This document shows positions 33,066-43,964 of a DNA stretch of 64,000 bases, one piece after another. Made by a program: the position numbers and the translations under genes. Source of the stretch: Micrasema longulum (lineage: Eukaryota; Arthropoda; Insecta; Trichoptera; Brachycentridae); the NCBI GenBank assembly GCA_022494885.1, contig JAGVSM010001666.1:1-64000 (forward strand), read 5' to 3'. Each line of letters starts with the position of its first letter. Position 1 is the stretch's first letter. The notes under the pieces were generated by a model. That model had not been told where the DNA came from. It ran no database searches and was given only the letters and a program-made list of their open reading frames with translations.

Positions 33066-33869
33066 CACTTTAAGTATTATAAAGTATTAGAAAAATCGCC
33101 ATTTGGAATAATCGCCTAGGGAAATTCCACCCCTAAACGGATGTGGTATTGACTTACCGTCACACGATTGACTAACCCACTATGGCCTAATGGGTTTACA
33201 TAATACCTACCTGATCTGTTTTCTAGGGATATTGTGTCTATGGATACTCAATACCCGCCCAAGCTAAATGACTACTATAGTTTGATTACATAAGGTTACC
33301 TGCTGATTGCTTACCGGCAATGCACCAGAAACAACGCGCAGGTATTTTGATCCATTTAATTCTAGATTGAACAATTTTTTTATTTGATTCCCGAGAGACT
33401 TTTTAAAATATTTTTTAATATTGTATTTAACGGGTATCTACAGTTTTGAAATTGCAGTATGCCTGCGGTTTTTTTCAGTCCAGTCAAATTAATTGCCAAA
33501 AACATCCGCATGTAATGTTAACAAAATCGTGCCCCGGGAATAACAGTGGCAAAACTGAAAAAAACTCATATTTACAGAAGAACCGTAACAAACGTTATCG
33601 TAAATGAACATCCATTAGCTGGTTTTAAATGTTTCCAGAAATAAAAGTGACTTAATGATCAATAAGCCACTATTGTTTCCCGAATTTAAGTTTAAAAAAA
33701 AGTAAAACATGACGTTTTTACTTGTTTAGCCACATAAATATTTTTCAAAATACGGAAATATCATTGTTTTTTAACATTTTTAAAGTAAAAAAGGTCTATG
33801 AAATACTGACCAGTACAAAAAACCTTTTTTGCTATTATCAGTAGGGTAAAAGATATTTTTAAATTTGTA
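33066..33869. other. unassigned sequence
   Basis: 33100-33345 is less AT-rich and may be unique. No gene, repeat or RNA recognised. Confidence 0.3.
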
Positions 33870-34115
33870 ATTTTGAATTCCCGCGAAAACGGTTATCCCA
33901 TTGGCCACGCCCTTAATACGTCACAATTCATGCTTATTTGTTCCTGGCCATTGAAATTTGTTTATAACATTATCACAAATCTTGACGTCACAACAAATAA
34001 GGCCAAACACATCGAGTTTTTCCAGCGACGTATTTTTATTAAGTTTCTTTTTTACAGTTATGCATGAACACATTTCTTCACAATATCCATATTGATTTTG
34101 AAAATAAAATTATTT
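33870..34115. repeat. dispersed repeat D, copy 1
   Basis: CACAAATCTTGACGTCACAA, AAGGCCAAACACATCGAG, ACATTTCTTCACAATATCCA and TATTGATTTTGAAAA correspond in order to 49025-49205. The element class is unknown. Confidence 0.75.
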
Positions 34116-34426
34116 ATTTTAAATTTATTTCATATATTTCTATCGGCATTCGTAGAAAGTGATATTTCCTTATTAGGCTGTTAATTCGGTGTCCAGGCAA
34201 ATGAAGAATAATAAAGTTTACTGTTATCGGAAATTGGACGAGAAAAAGTAAAAAAAAAAACCAAAATTAAAACATTAAATTGTAAAACGAAGTTTCTCTA
34301 AAATGTATGAATAAAGTTATAACAATACCTTTAAATAAAAAATAGCTACATTAAAAAGTCACAAGTTTTAGAAAGCACAGTTGTGTCAATCAATTATTTA
34401 TTTTGATATATTATTTTCTTGTGTTT
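34116..34426. other. unassigned AT-rich sequence
   Basis: Nothing recognised. Confidence 0.3.
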
Positions 34427-35365
34427 TCCTCGTAGTGTAGCGATCAGCGCGTTAGGCTACCATGCAAGAAGTCTCGGGCAGTGGCGAGCCGTGATTTATT
34501 TCATGGGTAATCTACAAAAAATGAATATCAATTTGTACCTACATATAAGTACTTGATATGTAAATAATGTAATTATAAATGACTGTTTTTTCTGTGATTC
34601 TATGAAAATCAACTTTAACAACAGATATTATTAACCGCGCGATAAACGTAGCTTAATTCTGTACTATTTTGATACAACACTTGACCAAAAGTTTATTAAA
34701 AAATACTACAGTGACATTGATGCATAGTATGTCAATGGTATCCTATAAAAGAAAAATAGTCCTTCGGAAATAATGTTCGAAATACTAGTTTCCGAATAGA
34801 GAATCTTTAAATAATATTTGTTATCTGCAAGCTTGTTTTAGTACTAAAAAACTCGACTAGGTTTAAGATGTAAAATATAGTGTTCTTTTTTGTATGGAGA
34901 AATAAGCTGAGGTAATCGGCTAGTTTCATCGTTTACTGCGAACGGGCTGGGCGCTGGACGCACTTTATAGTTTTTTTTTTGTAGGAAGATATAACCGGCG
35001 GTGGTGACTTATAATAAATAATTATTTTTTATATTAATTACTTTGTTCATTTTCCCATAAACATGTTTAATATAAAACATTATTATTGAAAGTCACATAA
35101 GACACGTTAGCTGTGCAAAATTGCTTATTTAGAGAATTCGCCCCTGGTCTCGGGTTAGATTCCCGATATGGTTTGTATGAAATATTTATTTAAATATGTT
35201 TTTCTATTATAATATTTCATAGTTCCCCGGACTGGCATCTGAAGCGTAATGTTGATCATCTCACCTTCTTCTAACAAAAATGATTAAAATACGCCTCAAT
35301 TGGTGTACCAATGCAGTGCCCTATGCACCATTAGTTGTGAGAAGGGAACGATGATGATGATGATT
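34427..35365 (+). mobile_element. SINE, head type 1, split by a DNA transposon
   Basis: The head starts CCTCGTAGTGTAGCGATC and reaches GTCTCGGG at 34471-34478. The SINE then resumes at 35147 with the duplicated GTCTCGGG and the rest of the B box (TTAGATTCCCGATATGG). The body follows (CCCCGGACTGGCATCTG, GTACCAATGCAGTGCCCTA, TGCACCATTAGTTGTGAG) and the tail GGGAACGATGATGATGATG. Apart from the insertion the SINE is full length. Confidence 0.95.
34479..35146. mobile_element. non-autonomous hAT-type element, 668 bp
   Basis: Bounded by an exact 8-bp target duplication GTCTCGGG on both sides. The left end CAGTGGCGAGCCG and the right end (reverse complement CAGGGGCGAATTC) form short terminal inverted repeats of the CAGNGGCGA type, known for the hAT superfamily. 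The inside is AT-rich with no transposase frame, so movement would have needed an enzyme supplied elsewhere. The site of insertion, inside a SINE, confirms both borders. Confidence 0.93.
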
Positions 35366-35625
35366 AAACATTTTCGGTTTCCGGAAAGTCATATTTTGCG
35401 TGTTTTTATACGTACGGGGTTCTCTTTTTAAATGTCAGGACAACTCACCGACGTAAACTAGTGACGTCACTAGCGGAGAAGATTTCAAAACTTCGTACCG
35501 ATGATAACATGATACACAAAAACATTTTGAAAATTGGCGTAGTTCGACAGTCTGTTAACAAATTTATTATTTTTTAATCACTGAACTTCATCATTCAGTT
35601 CTGTGTGTGTAATAGAATTAGAATC
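35366..35625. other. unassigned sequence
   Basis: Contains GTGACGTCAC near 35461. No gene recognised. Confidence 0.3.
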
Positions 35626-35877
35626 CTGGGCCCTGATTACAGTGGAAAGTTAACACTGGGCCCTGATTACAATGGAAAGTTATCTTTGACTGTCTGTGAA
35701 GAAAAACCGATATTTGTGTACGTAAATGAGTATATTTGCATGAACATTTAAAGTATCTTCGTCGGTAACTTATATTTGAACAAGCTTAGAAGAAAAAATT
35801 GTATGCATATTCTGCTTTTCATGCAGAAAAATTAATTAACTGAAGATAAATGTTAAATTCCCATTGTAATCGAGGCC
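35626..35877. mobile_element. short element with GGGCCCTGATTAC inverted ends
   Basis: The left end CCTGGGCCCTGATTACAGTG is tandemly duplicated (again at 35657 as CTGGGCCCTGATTACAATGG). The right end is CCATTGTAATCGAGGCCCTG. Same termini as the 1-kb element at 9943-10968, with a different and shorter inside: a miniature derivative. Confidence 0.75.
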
Positions 35878-35989
35878 CTGGTGCTAAATTGCAAATGTTT
35901 TGGCAATTACCGACAAGTGCGGCTATTGTGATTGCTACACTAGAATAATGTTTTTAACGCGATGGTTACTCCCAGATATATATTTTTTT

Positions 35990-36190
35990 AAAAATCAAGT
36001 GGTGATAAGTCCACGCCTTCATGCTTGAGGTCCTTGGTTTGATTCTTGACAGGGTGGATGTAAAAAATGACTTGATTTTTTTTAAATATTGTTTTATTCA
36101 TCATGGTTTCCAAACAATTTCTTCTAGAGTTCTGATTCTATTTCACACTCAAAACTGTATTATGCATCCACCCGGACAAAGAAATAAATT
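35990..36190 (+). mobile_element. SINE head type 2, body lost
   Basis: GTGGTGATAAGTCCACGCC, then TTGAGGTCCTTGGTTTGATT and GACAGGGTGGATGTAAAA give a mutated tRNA-like head. 36130-36180 carries leader-like words in reverse (TATTTCACACTCAAAACTG, GCATCCACCCGGAC), suggesting a second leader piece on the minus strand. Confidence 0.6.
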
Positions 36191-36462
36191 AAAATCTGTA
36201 CATCATATTTTTTGTAAATACTTCCCGCGATCCATCATTCTCGTTATTGTTTCAGACATGCAATGTTGTTCCATAAATTAAAATATTTTTTATCATTTGT
36301 TATCATCCCCAACCCTTTTCGTGAGTTTTTTTTATGATTATAACTTGCTTCTATGCGGAAGAAAAACAGTGTAATAAAAACATAATTAATTAATTGTAGC
36401 AATTATAGCCTGTAAAAAAGTTTAAAATGCACGCAATGACGCAAGTGAAATTAAACGTATTT
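36191..36462. other. unassigned AT-rich sequence
   Basis: Nothing recognised. Confidence 0.3.
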
Positions 36463-37324
36463 GATCTAAATTTGTTGCAACAGAGAGGGAAAGCATTTTT
36501 GAGAAGGGAATATGGAAGTCAAAGCATTTACAGGGCTTGTAATTTTTGTCATTGGCTGATTTAATGGGCCACTTTTCACAATGTGTAACATCCGCAATTC
36601 CTCAACTCTTTAATCTGTTGACTTTAGTGAAGAAAAAGAACCGAAATATATTTTTTAATTTATTTAACTTTTTATACAAAATATAAATAGTACGTTGGTG
36701 GGCTTATTGCTAAATGGCGATTTATTCCAACGTTCTAATAATTTTTTTTTTTAAATTTGATTATTTAAATTACAAAACATATTAAAAAAGGTTAAATATA
36801 TTTTAAAAAATAGAAATAACTGCGTTTTTTTGTAAATTACCTTTAATCATTACTGTTATTAAATGGGGAAAAAGGAATAAAGAGGAAAGAATGAGAGATA
36901 AAGGAAGAGAAAGGGGATGTTTCTTTACTCGTTATTTTAACAGAGATATTGTAGTAACATCTTATCATGTGGGTGAGATTCATCCGGCTGAACCATTTCA
37001 CCTAATAACGCCTGAAAACATTTTGAAGGCATTTCCAGACTTCTTCTTGTACCAGTTAGTTACGCAAAGGAAATGTGGATGTTTAAACAAAACAGAATAG
37101 TAAATGTTGTGAATGTTGTTAATGTGTTGAATTCAAAATGTGAATGTGTCTAAAGTGGCCACTTAAACCAGCCAATGACAGATCATAAGCCATGTCTACC
37201 TAGACTTTCATATTCCCTTTTCAAAAGTTTTTAACCTCTCTGTTGCTACAAATTGAGATCTAAATAACTCACTAGAGAGGACGTCCAACCTGTCTACAAA
37301 CATTTTGACATACTCAAAACATTG
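36463..37324. mobile_element. foldback element interrupted by a LINE tail
   Basis: Left arm 36463-36640 (TTTGTTGCAACAGAGAGGG to TCTGTTGACTTTAGTGAAG). The centre resumes at about 36965 (GTGGGTGAGATTCATCCGGC, CACCTAATAACGCCTGAAAA). The right arm runs to 37324 (AAGTGGCCACTTAAACCAGC, GTCTACAAACATTTTGACAT, CAAAACATTG). Between them lies 36641-36960, a LINE 3' UTR in minus orientation. Confidence 0.85.
36641..36960 (-). mobile_element. LINE 3' UTR inserted in the foldback element
   Basis: The minus strand reads CTTTCCTCTTTATTCC-rich pyrimidine sequence, then CGTTGGAATAAATCGCCATT, TAGCAATAAGCCCACCAACG and an AT-rich tail. CGTTGG and CCAACG can pair as a hairpin around AGCAATAAGCC. The pyrimidine tract and the GCAATAAG box match the LINE end at 62330-62605. 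Confidence 0.7.
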
Positions 37325-37394
37325 TTGATTAAACGTATTTAATATTATATTATTAATATTTAAAGCATTAACTTTGTGGTCAAACATTTAAAAA

Positions 37395-37575
37395 AATATA
37401 TATTTAATATTTGTATATAACTACTAACCGACTTTTCTATGTCTACCGGTTTTGAGTCGTACCCATCTCTTCGTCAGGACACCAATTAAACGACACGTAC
37501 GTACGGGTACGTCTCGAAACCGGTAGACATAGAAAAGTCGGTAATTGGTTATATCCAAATATTTAATAACATTTA
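37395..37575. repeat. palindromic snapback unit with hammerhead-like core
   Basis: AATATTTGTATATAACTACT, then CCGACTTTTCTATGTCTACC, return inverted on the right (GGTAGACATAGAAAAGTCGG, then ATCCAAATATTTAATAAC). On the minus strand the left arm reads CTGACGA, GAGATG-GGTA-CGACTC, AAAAC; the right arm retains GGTACGTCTCGAAACC. Same family as 18773-18964. Confidence 0.85.
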
Positions 37576-38827
37576 CTATTTAATATTATTTACAGAGTTT
37601 AGATACAAATTTATTGAAAAATTCAGCTGTGATTGATAGTGCAAATAATGATTACTGTAAAATTTTCATTGGTTTATTAGGGATCAGTTTTTTTTTTTCA
37701 GTTTTGCAATGCAAAAAGGTTTGTTGTTTTAAGTCTTGGCTAGCTAGGAATTTCCTGTATTCAGGCAAAAAGATTGTGGATATTAATGTTTAAACAATTA
37801 ATATAATTATCGAAAAGGAAATATAAATTTAAATTACAAAGTATAAAATATGATTAATACTACGAGATGTTATTAAAACATACAAAGTACTATGTCAATG
37901 AAACAATTCACGGAATATCAAAAGCATTGCAACTGACATACGAGTACGTTCTTATATCTGGTTACATGTTAAAAAATCTTGGGGCCCGATACCGTGAAAT
38001 GCATCTGGAAAAGGGCAATTCTACTTTGAACTAGATACCCAAGTTAATGCTCGTTGCACATCGTGTTTTAATGTTTTGTTGGGTTATATTCTTTGTTGAA
38101 AAACAGAAGTTAGTTAGAACCGCCCTGACATAAAGCTGTCTGACAGTTAGCAAATTAGTTGACTCGAATAGGGCATCTGAGTGGTACGTATGTGGCAGTT
38201 TCAGCATTATTTTTACTCAGTTTACTGGAAAATGGCCAATTGCTTTAAAATTTAACTAAATTTCCAAACAACCACTGCATAAAATTATTATATATTACCC
38301 AATAGATAGGGACAGTGCAAAATATACTGATTTAATCGCTTTATAATCTTAAACACCTTGAGAGGTGAAACCTCGTTGAGGCAAGAGGAACACGCGTATC
38401 ATTACCGTCTAATATGGCAGTCAATTATTATTTCAAGATATTTAAGTTTTTGTATTTTTTTTTTAAGAGAATACAGTGTTTCCTGTCCATGAACTTGAAT
38501 TATATAAATACGTTATAAAAGATTTAAAAATAAAAATTCAAGTAAACTGCATCGTTTGAATCTACATATGTATCAGAAAAAAGAAAGATTTAATAAATTT
38601 TACATATCGCACCTTTAGAATAAAAACGACTAAATTCAATCAACTTGGGAAATTGCAAAAGAAGAATGTAAATTGTGACACCTTCATATTCTTTCGTCGA
38701 TTGTTTCGTATTTTTCAAAGTAAGCACCAAGTTTTGAGTTCAAAATTATACCGAAGGCTCTCAGCTATGAATCTATGAAAAAAGCCTAATAAAAATAAAT
38801 TATTATAAGTTTAAACAAGACATTTAT
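37576..38827. other. unassigned AT-rich sequence
   Basis: 37875-38030 is weakly similar to dispersed repeat C at 19698-19870. No gene. Confidence 0.35.
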
Positions 38828-39182
38828 AATATTTTAGTTTGTTCAAATGTTTGTAAACAAAAGACTGGATTTCGAGTTTGGTCCATGAAGAAGTTTAAAA
38901 ATTGGAAAAATATTTTCAGGCGTTGCCTAGTATGCGAAATTATTCAGTCAGATGAATCTCTTCACAACAATAAAGATTTCAGCTCTTTAACTTCACTAAA
39001 ATCAACAAACGGATGAAATGAATAAATATGGATGTTCAAACATAGGCAAAATTGTGAATGTTACACAGAGTGTAAGGTGGCCACTTAAATCAGCCAATGA
39101 CAGGTCATAAGCCCTGTAGATGCCTAGACTTCTATATTCTTCCATATTTTCTAAAGTATTCTCCATCCCTGTTGTAATTTGT
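38828..39182. mobile_element. foldback element, left tip, centre and right arm
   Basis: The left tip (TTGTTCAAATGTTTGTAAAC) joins directly to the centre (TTTTCAGGCGTTGCCTAGTA, TCAGTCAGATGAATCTC) and then to a right arm with GGATGTTCAAACATAGGC, GGTGGCCACTTAAATCAGCC and AATGACAGGTCATAAGCCC. Confidence 0.85.
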
Positions 39183-40439
39183 TAACAAGACATTTATTTA
39201 ATAAGTCATTATTTGATTACAAATAAAAACAAACAAAGGCACTTCGATAAATAAGATTATGACATCATTTTTATTAGGTCAGATTAGGTCACCAAACACA
39301 TTTTTTTTCAATTCATGAAATGACATAAACGTTAATGACTCACTAAGATTAAAGATAATTTAAATGATTAAATTATATTAACTTAAATACGTCACTGAGA
39401 CTATCTGTAAGTCGGAACGAAACAATCACAAAGCTGAATTGGTCGTTTTAATATTTTTTTAAATAAAGTAAACATGCCATTTGTATCGTAATAAAATCGA
39501 CTTAACCGGCTTTCGGTTGCTATATGTTTGTCTGCGTTGCGTCCTTTACAAAGCAATGTAAACACAATACTAATTGCGTCGCTTCCGTATTGACACGGAA
39601 TCTTAATTCCGAGTTATAAGACCGATGTAACGGTTTTGTTCTATTCCCACACGAATGTTGCGTTTTTTTATGCAGAATGATGGATAACGTTTATTGAAGT
39701 CGTTTTATTATCTTAACTCATTTTAAGCTTTTTTGAGTTAAGTCGTTTTTGTCCTAAAGGTGCGGTATGATAAAGTCGAAACATTAGAGTATTAACATTA
39801 TGAAAGGTTTATTTCTAGTCTTCAATGAAATACGATTATTTTTGCCAAAATGAAATATTCTCAAAGTATAAACAGTGATTTCAACAGCGATTTTAATTGA
39901 AAATTTCACGATAAATTTTCTTGAAATTATTCAAAAACACGCAAGTCCTATTAGTAGACACACTGGGAAAACTTTAATCAGTTTTCTGATTCCATTTGAT
40001 GTTTTTATTCCTCATAAAAAATTCTCCGTATCTGAACTATCAAAGTTGTTTTAACTGGACCATAAGATACGACGTTTATGGGTAGAACGTAATCGTTCGA
40101 GACATGTTATGACATTTTTCAAATTAATTCAACTGAAAACGAGCCAAAAATAAGCATTAATATATATGGAAAACACTAACATTGAAACAAACTTTGGTCT
40201 TATTCTTGTAATGTTTTATTACCTGTTTTTTTTATCATGTTGCAAAAAAAAAAACATTATTTTTTTATATCATTTTCGCATGTCCAGAAATTAAGTTCAA
40301 GCGCCAAATTTTTGACCTTAAAAACGTAATTTATTGTTTGTCATTAATTTGACCGAATATTATTTGATTACCACTTTTTTTATTATTCAATAAAACTATT
40401 TGCCTTATGTTTTAATTTTCTTTTCATTCATTCATTATT
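39183..40439. other. unassigned AT-rich sequence
   Basis: 39480-39660 is slightly GC-richer. No gene, repeat or RNA recognised. Confidence 0.3.
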
Positions 40440-40565
40440 TCCTTTCTAACCTAGTGGTGCATACGGCACATCATTGGTACACCGACCGAAGAGTATCTTT
40501 TTGTTTTGTTACATGGAGGTAAAATAATCAGTCTTACAATTTAGGTGCCAGTCCGGAGACTATGA
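40440..40565 (-). mobile_element. SINE 3' body, minus strand
   Basis: The minus strand reads AGTCTCCGGACTGGCACC, TAAGACTGATTATTTTACC and CCGTATGCACCACTAGGTTAG. No head. Confidence 0.8.
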
Positions 40566-40569
40566 AAAT

Positions 40570-40790
40570 ATATATATATCGACGTTGGAAAGTAAATTGT
40601 TAATTTTTTAATCTCGTATTTAAAATGTTTATTTAAGTTTTGTAAGAATCACGTCAAATAAATAAAATTAAATAATACGTTAATATTTTTTTATTGATTG
40701 AAAAAAAAACCAGCGAACTTTTATTGGCTCTTCTGTAAGTTGCTACATGTCGCTTAGTGACGTTTTCCTTTCCAGCGTCGATATACATAT
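40570..40790. mobile_element. small inverted-repeat element
   Basis: TATATCGACGTTGGAAAG on the left (about 40573-40592) and CTTTCCAGCGTCGATATA on the right (about 40768-40786) are inverted partners with one mismatch, enclosing AT-rich DNA. TATA-rich flanks could hide a target duplication. Confidence 0.55.
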
Positions 40791-40837
40791 ATGTTATATA
40801 TCTTCAAAATATTTGAACATGCTACTAATATTTTTTG

Positions 40838-41085
40838 CCTCGTGTTAATGGTTAGCGCGTTTGCCTACCATGCAAGAGGACTCGGGTTCGATTCCCGACA
40901 TGGTTAACATGAAATATTTCTAAAGGGGGTGTTTTTACACTAGAATATTTCATAGTCCCTAGACTGGTACCTGAAGCGTAAGACTGATCACCTTACCTTC
41001 ATGTACAAAAATGATCAAGATACGCTGCGATTCGTGTACCAATGCAGTGTCCTATGCACCATTAGGTGCAGAAAGTAAATGCTGA
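40838..41085 (+). mobile_element. full-length SINE, head type 1
   Basis: GCCTCGTGTTAATGGTTAGC, CTACCATGCAAGAG, and the intact B box GGGTTCGATTCC. Body: AGTCCCTAGACTGGTACCTG, CTTACCTTCATGTAC, AGATACGCTGCGATTCG, TATGCACCATTAGGTGC. The tail is degraded. The head folds like a tRNA with a CTACCAT anticodon loop, but the acceptor arm does not close. Confidence 0.93.
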
Positions 41086-42239
41086 TACTTATATTCTTAA
41101 AAGAACTCTTAAAAGACTGTGGTAAATAATCTCTTTGCACGCGGTGATGTAACATCGTGTTACCACTAGTAAAAGATGGAATATTCTAAGGTTCAGACAT
41201 TTGAAAATAAAAAAAAGCATGAAAAAATAATGTTTGATAATTCCTTTTCCATAATTTATGCGAATAAACTTATAGTTTAGCCCTTTTATAACTAAACAAA
41301 TTAAAAATCATAAATACGCCGCTCATGTTACGCGCGTGCGTACCCCATCACTGTCATCAACTGACTAAAGAATGAATCTGTTTTAGAAAACACCCGTCGC
41401 AGAACAACGTCCCTGTCTTTCTTGTTATGACATATATTCGCGCTCTCTTTTTTATAAGGTATCTGTATAGATGTGTTGCTAAATTAGCGGATATGCATTC
41501 TTCGCGTAGCAAGGATAAATATTTTTTGTATTTACATTTAGCATAGTTATACACGTGTTACTTTCCAAATCGGGTGTGAAAATGTCCATTTGCAGATTAC
41601 AAAAAGTACAAATTCATCATTTATAAAAATAAGATAGATATATCAAGTCTTGTGTCCTATGTCGACTAGTATGATATCACAGCCACTAAAGAGTTAAGGA
41701 CCATTATTTTTGAAATTGCAATATTGGTGTCATGCATCGTGGAGCAGTTTGTCGCGGGTTCGATTCCGACCTAATTTTTTATTTTTCACTTTGATCTTGT
41801 TTTGATTATTTTTCATAATTTCATTTTTTTTCATAACTTTCTTCCATATTTTCTTTAACCACCTACTAAAATTCATTTTCGTTTCTTTTATAAAATTTTT
41901 ATTTTATAAAAGAAACGAAATGTTATTTTTCCAAATTCAAAATTTCATTTTCATTTAGAGAAAACATAGATTTTGCAGAATTTCGGCATCAAATTTGTAT
42001 CCGGCAAACATAAGTAGGCTCGGCCCGCGTGTTTAACCAAAGTGGAAAAATTGTTCCCTGAAGAACCATTAAAGACGGGCAAGACTTAAACCCACCCTAA
42101 ACATGAAAAAAATAAAGGAATGGCTGGTAGACAAAAAGGCTAACGGCAGCATATATTTTTTGACTCGATAATAACTTAATTAACGAAAATGAAAATTTTT
42201 ATGTATTTTGTTCCTATTATAAAACTTTCTCTTTGCCAA
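41086..42239. other. unassigned AT-rich sequence
   Basis: Contains a perfect palindrome at 41877-41920 and a tRNA-like scrap (GTCGCGGGTTCGATTCCGAC) at 41748-41769. 41330-41530 is slightly GC-richer. No gene. Confidence 0.35.
41877..41920. repeat. perfect 19-bp inverted repeat, 6-base loop
   Basis: TTTCGTTTCTTTTATAAAA, loop TTTTTA, then the exact reverse complement. Confidence 0.97.
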
Positions 42240-42405
42240 GACAGATGAAGAATGTAGTTATGTGTGTGAAATAGATCCAGAACCCTTAATATTCGACTCG
42301 ATGGTAGTCCTCGAGTAAAAGTCCTGAATAAAATTATCAAGTGATAATAAGTTCACATGTTATTTTTGAGGTCCTGGGTTCGATTCCAGGCAGGGCGGCC
42401 GTGAA
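42240..42405 (+). mobile_element. SINE leader and head type 2, body lost
   Basis: Leader CAGATGAAGAATGTAGTTAT, GTGTGAAATAGATCCAGAA and TTCGACTCGATGG, then the head with a well-kept B box (GTCCTGGGTTCGATTCCAGG) and CAGGGCGGCCGTGAAAC. The insertion ends at the head-body junction. Confidence 0.85.
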
Positions 42406-42431
42406 ACATGGAGTTATTATTAAAATATTTA

Positions 42432-43036
42432 ATTAATCTAACAATGTTTTGAGTATGCCCAAATGTTTGCAGACACGCTGGATTTCCTCCCTAGGGAGTC
42501 ATTTAGATCTAAATTGTCGCAACAGAGAGGGAAAACGTTTTCGACAATAGAATATGGAAGTCTAGGCATTTACAGGGCTTATGACCTGTCATTGGCTGGT
42601 TTAAGTGGCCACTTTACACACTGTGTAACATTCACCATTCTGCCTATGTTTAAACATCCATATTTCCTCAACTCTTTTTTACAAAGCTGTTAACTTTTGT
42701 GCAGTAAAAGAGCTGAAACCTTTACCATGCGGGTGAGATTCATCCGGCTGAACCAATTCACCTACTAGGCGACGCCTTAAAATAATTTTCCAATTTGTTT
42801 ACTTCTTTTACCAGTTATTTGATGCAACAATGTTTTGAGTATGTCCAAATGTTTGCAGACCAACAGATGGAAGAGTTGAGGGAATGTGGGTGTTTAAACA
42901 TAGGCAGAATGGTGAATGTTACACAGTGTGTAATGTAGCCACCTAAACCAGCCAATGACAGGTCATAAACCCGTTAATTCCTAGACTTCCATATTGTCTT
43001 CCTAAAAATGTTTTCCCTCTAAGTTGCAACAAATGT
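42432..43036. mobile_element. foldback element, most complete copy
   Basis: Left end CAATGTTTTGAGTATGCCC. Left arm: CCTCCCTAGGGAGTCATT, GAGAGGGAAAACG, GGCTTATGACCTGTCATTGG, AAGTGGCCACTTTACACAC, GCCTATGTTTAAACATCC. Centre: GAGCTGAAACCTTTACC, GGGTGAGATTCATCCGGC, ACCTACTAGGCGACGCC. A second copy of the tip (CAATGTTTTGAGTATGTCC at 42828) precedes the right arm (CAACAGATGGAAGAGTTGAG to AAAAATGTTTTCCCTC). Arms exceed 230 bp. No transposase frame. Confidence 0.93.
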
Positions 43037-43160
43037 AGATTTTATTTATAATTATGTATCGAATACCCACTGACTAAAGTAATTTTTGTCTGGGTAAAGG
43101 GTTTTTGTGAGGCAGGTAATTAGAAAAAATGTTTTTTTTTAAATATTTTTTTAAGTCTTG
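43037..43160. other. unassigned AT-rich sequence
   Basis: Nothing recognised. Confidence 0.3.
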
Positions 43161-43305
43161 TATATCATTGTTGCTGGACTGGCACCTTAAACGTAAGACT
43201 GATCATCTTGCCTTCATGTAGCAAATTATCGTTTTTTCTGAATTTGGTTTACAAAGACGGTGTCCTACGCACCACTGTGAGTGGAAAGGGGGATTATGAT
43301 GATGA
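43161..43305 (+). mobile_element. SINE 3' body
   Basis: ATTGTTGCTGGACTGGCACC, ACGTAAGACTGATCATC, CCTTCATGTAGCAAATTATC, TCCTACGCACCACTGTGAG, tail GGGGATTATGATGATGACGA. Confidence 0.9.
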
Positions 43306-43960
43306 CGACCACAAAACTCTCGCGTGTACAAACTCGTATAATTATTTCGTTTTCATAAATAAAAAACATTTTTTGTAAAGTTAATAAAACAAGTAATGTT
43401 GTCAAATAAATAAAAATTACGAATCTCTAGGAAAATATGCGAATGCCAAAATATGTAAAACGTCATTATTTTTTTACTCGAAAGTAGTGAGAGAAAACGA
43501 TTCCAGTCACCACTTCGCCGCAACGCACCCGTCATTCGCGCTTTTTCCAAACGTCCCTTGCTATAATAATAAATAGGCTCCTGGGAGACGTGGCGCGTAA
43601 GGAAATGAAACTATTCGTTTTTATTATGGCGAATTTATAGCGGAGACCGAAGCACTTATGAAAAGGGCTAAAATATATCAACTTCATCATCCACCGTACG
43701 CGGTAATACACTAACCCTTATGTTTTATTGAACACGACAACAAAATAAACGTTCATATTTTTCTCTTTAGTTCCGAAGACATTTCGGTGGCATTCCAGTA
43801 TTGGTCAGAGGCGTAACTAGGATCCGGACGGTGGCGGTGGCGGAAGTAATTAAGGAACTCTCTTTTTTCGGTAATTTGCTACAAGTTGTTTTTGCTGATG
43901 TGATCGTAAGGTTTCGGACCTTAAGGGTGTTTGTATTTTTACCTTTTTTCAAAGATAGTA
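43306..43960. other. unassigned sequence
   Basis: 43490-43600 and 43800-43870 are less AT-rich (GGACGGTGGCGGTGGCGG near 43826). Frames on both strands at 43767-44131 overlap the SINE leader and are not convincing genes. Confidence 0.3.
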
Positions 43961-43964
43961 TATT

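Noticed and set aside
35461..35470. CRE-type site GTGACGTCAC as a promoter element
   Set aside because: An isolated 10-bp match with no nearby start site.
40838..40915. Possible tRNA genes at SINE heads (40838, 54120, 60737, 23355-23430, 42365-42400)
   Set aside because: A and B boxes are good, but acceptor stems do not close, and each head runs straight into a repeated body. They are tRNA-derived SINEs.
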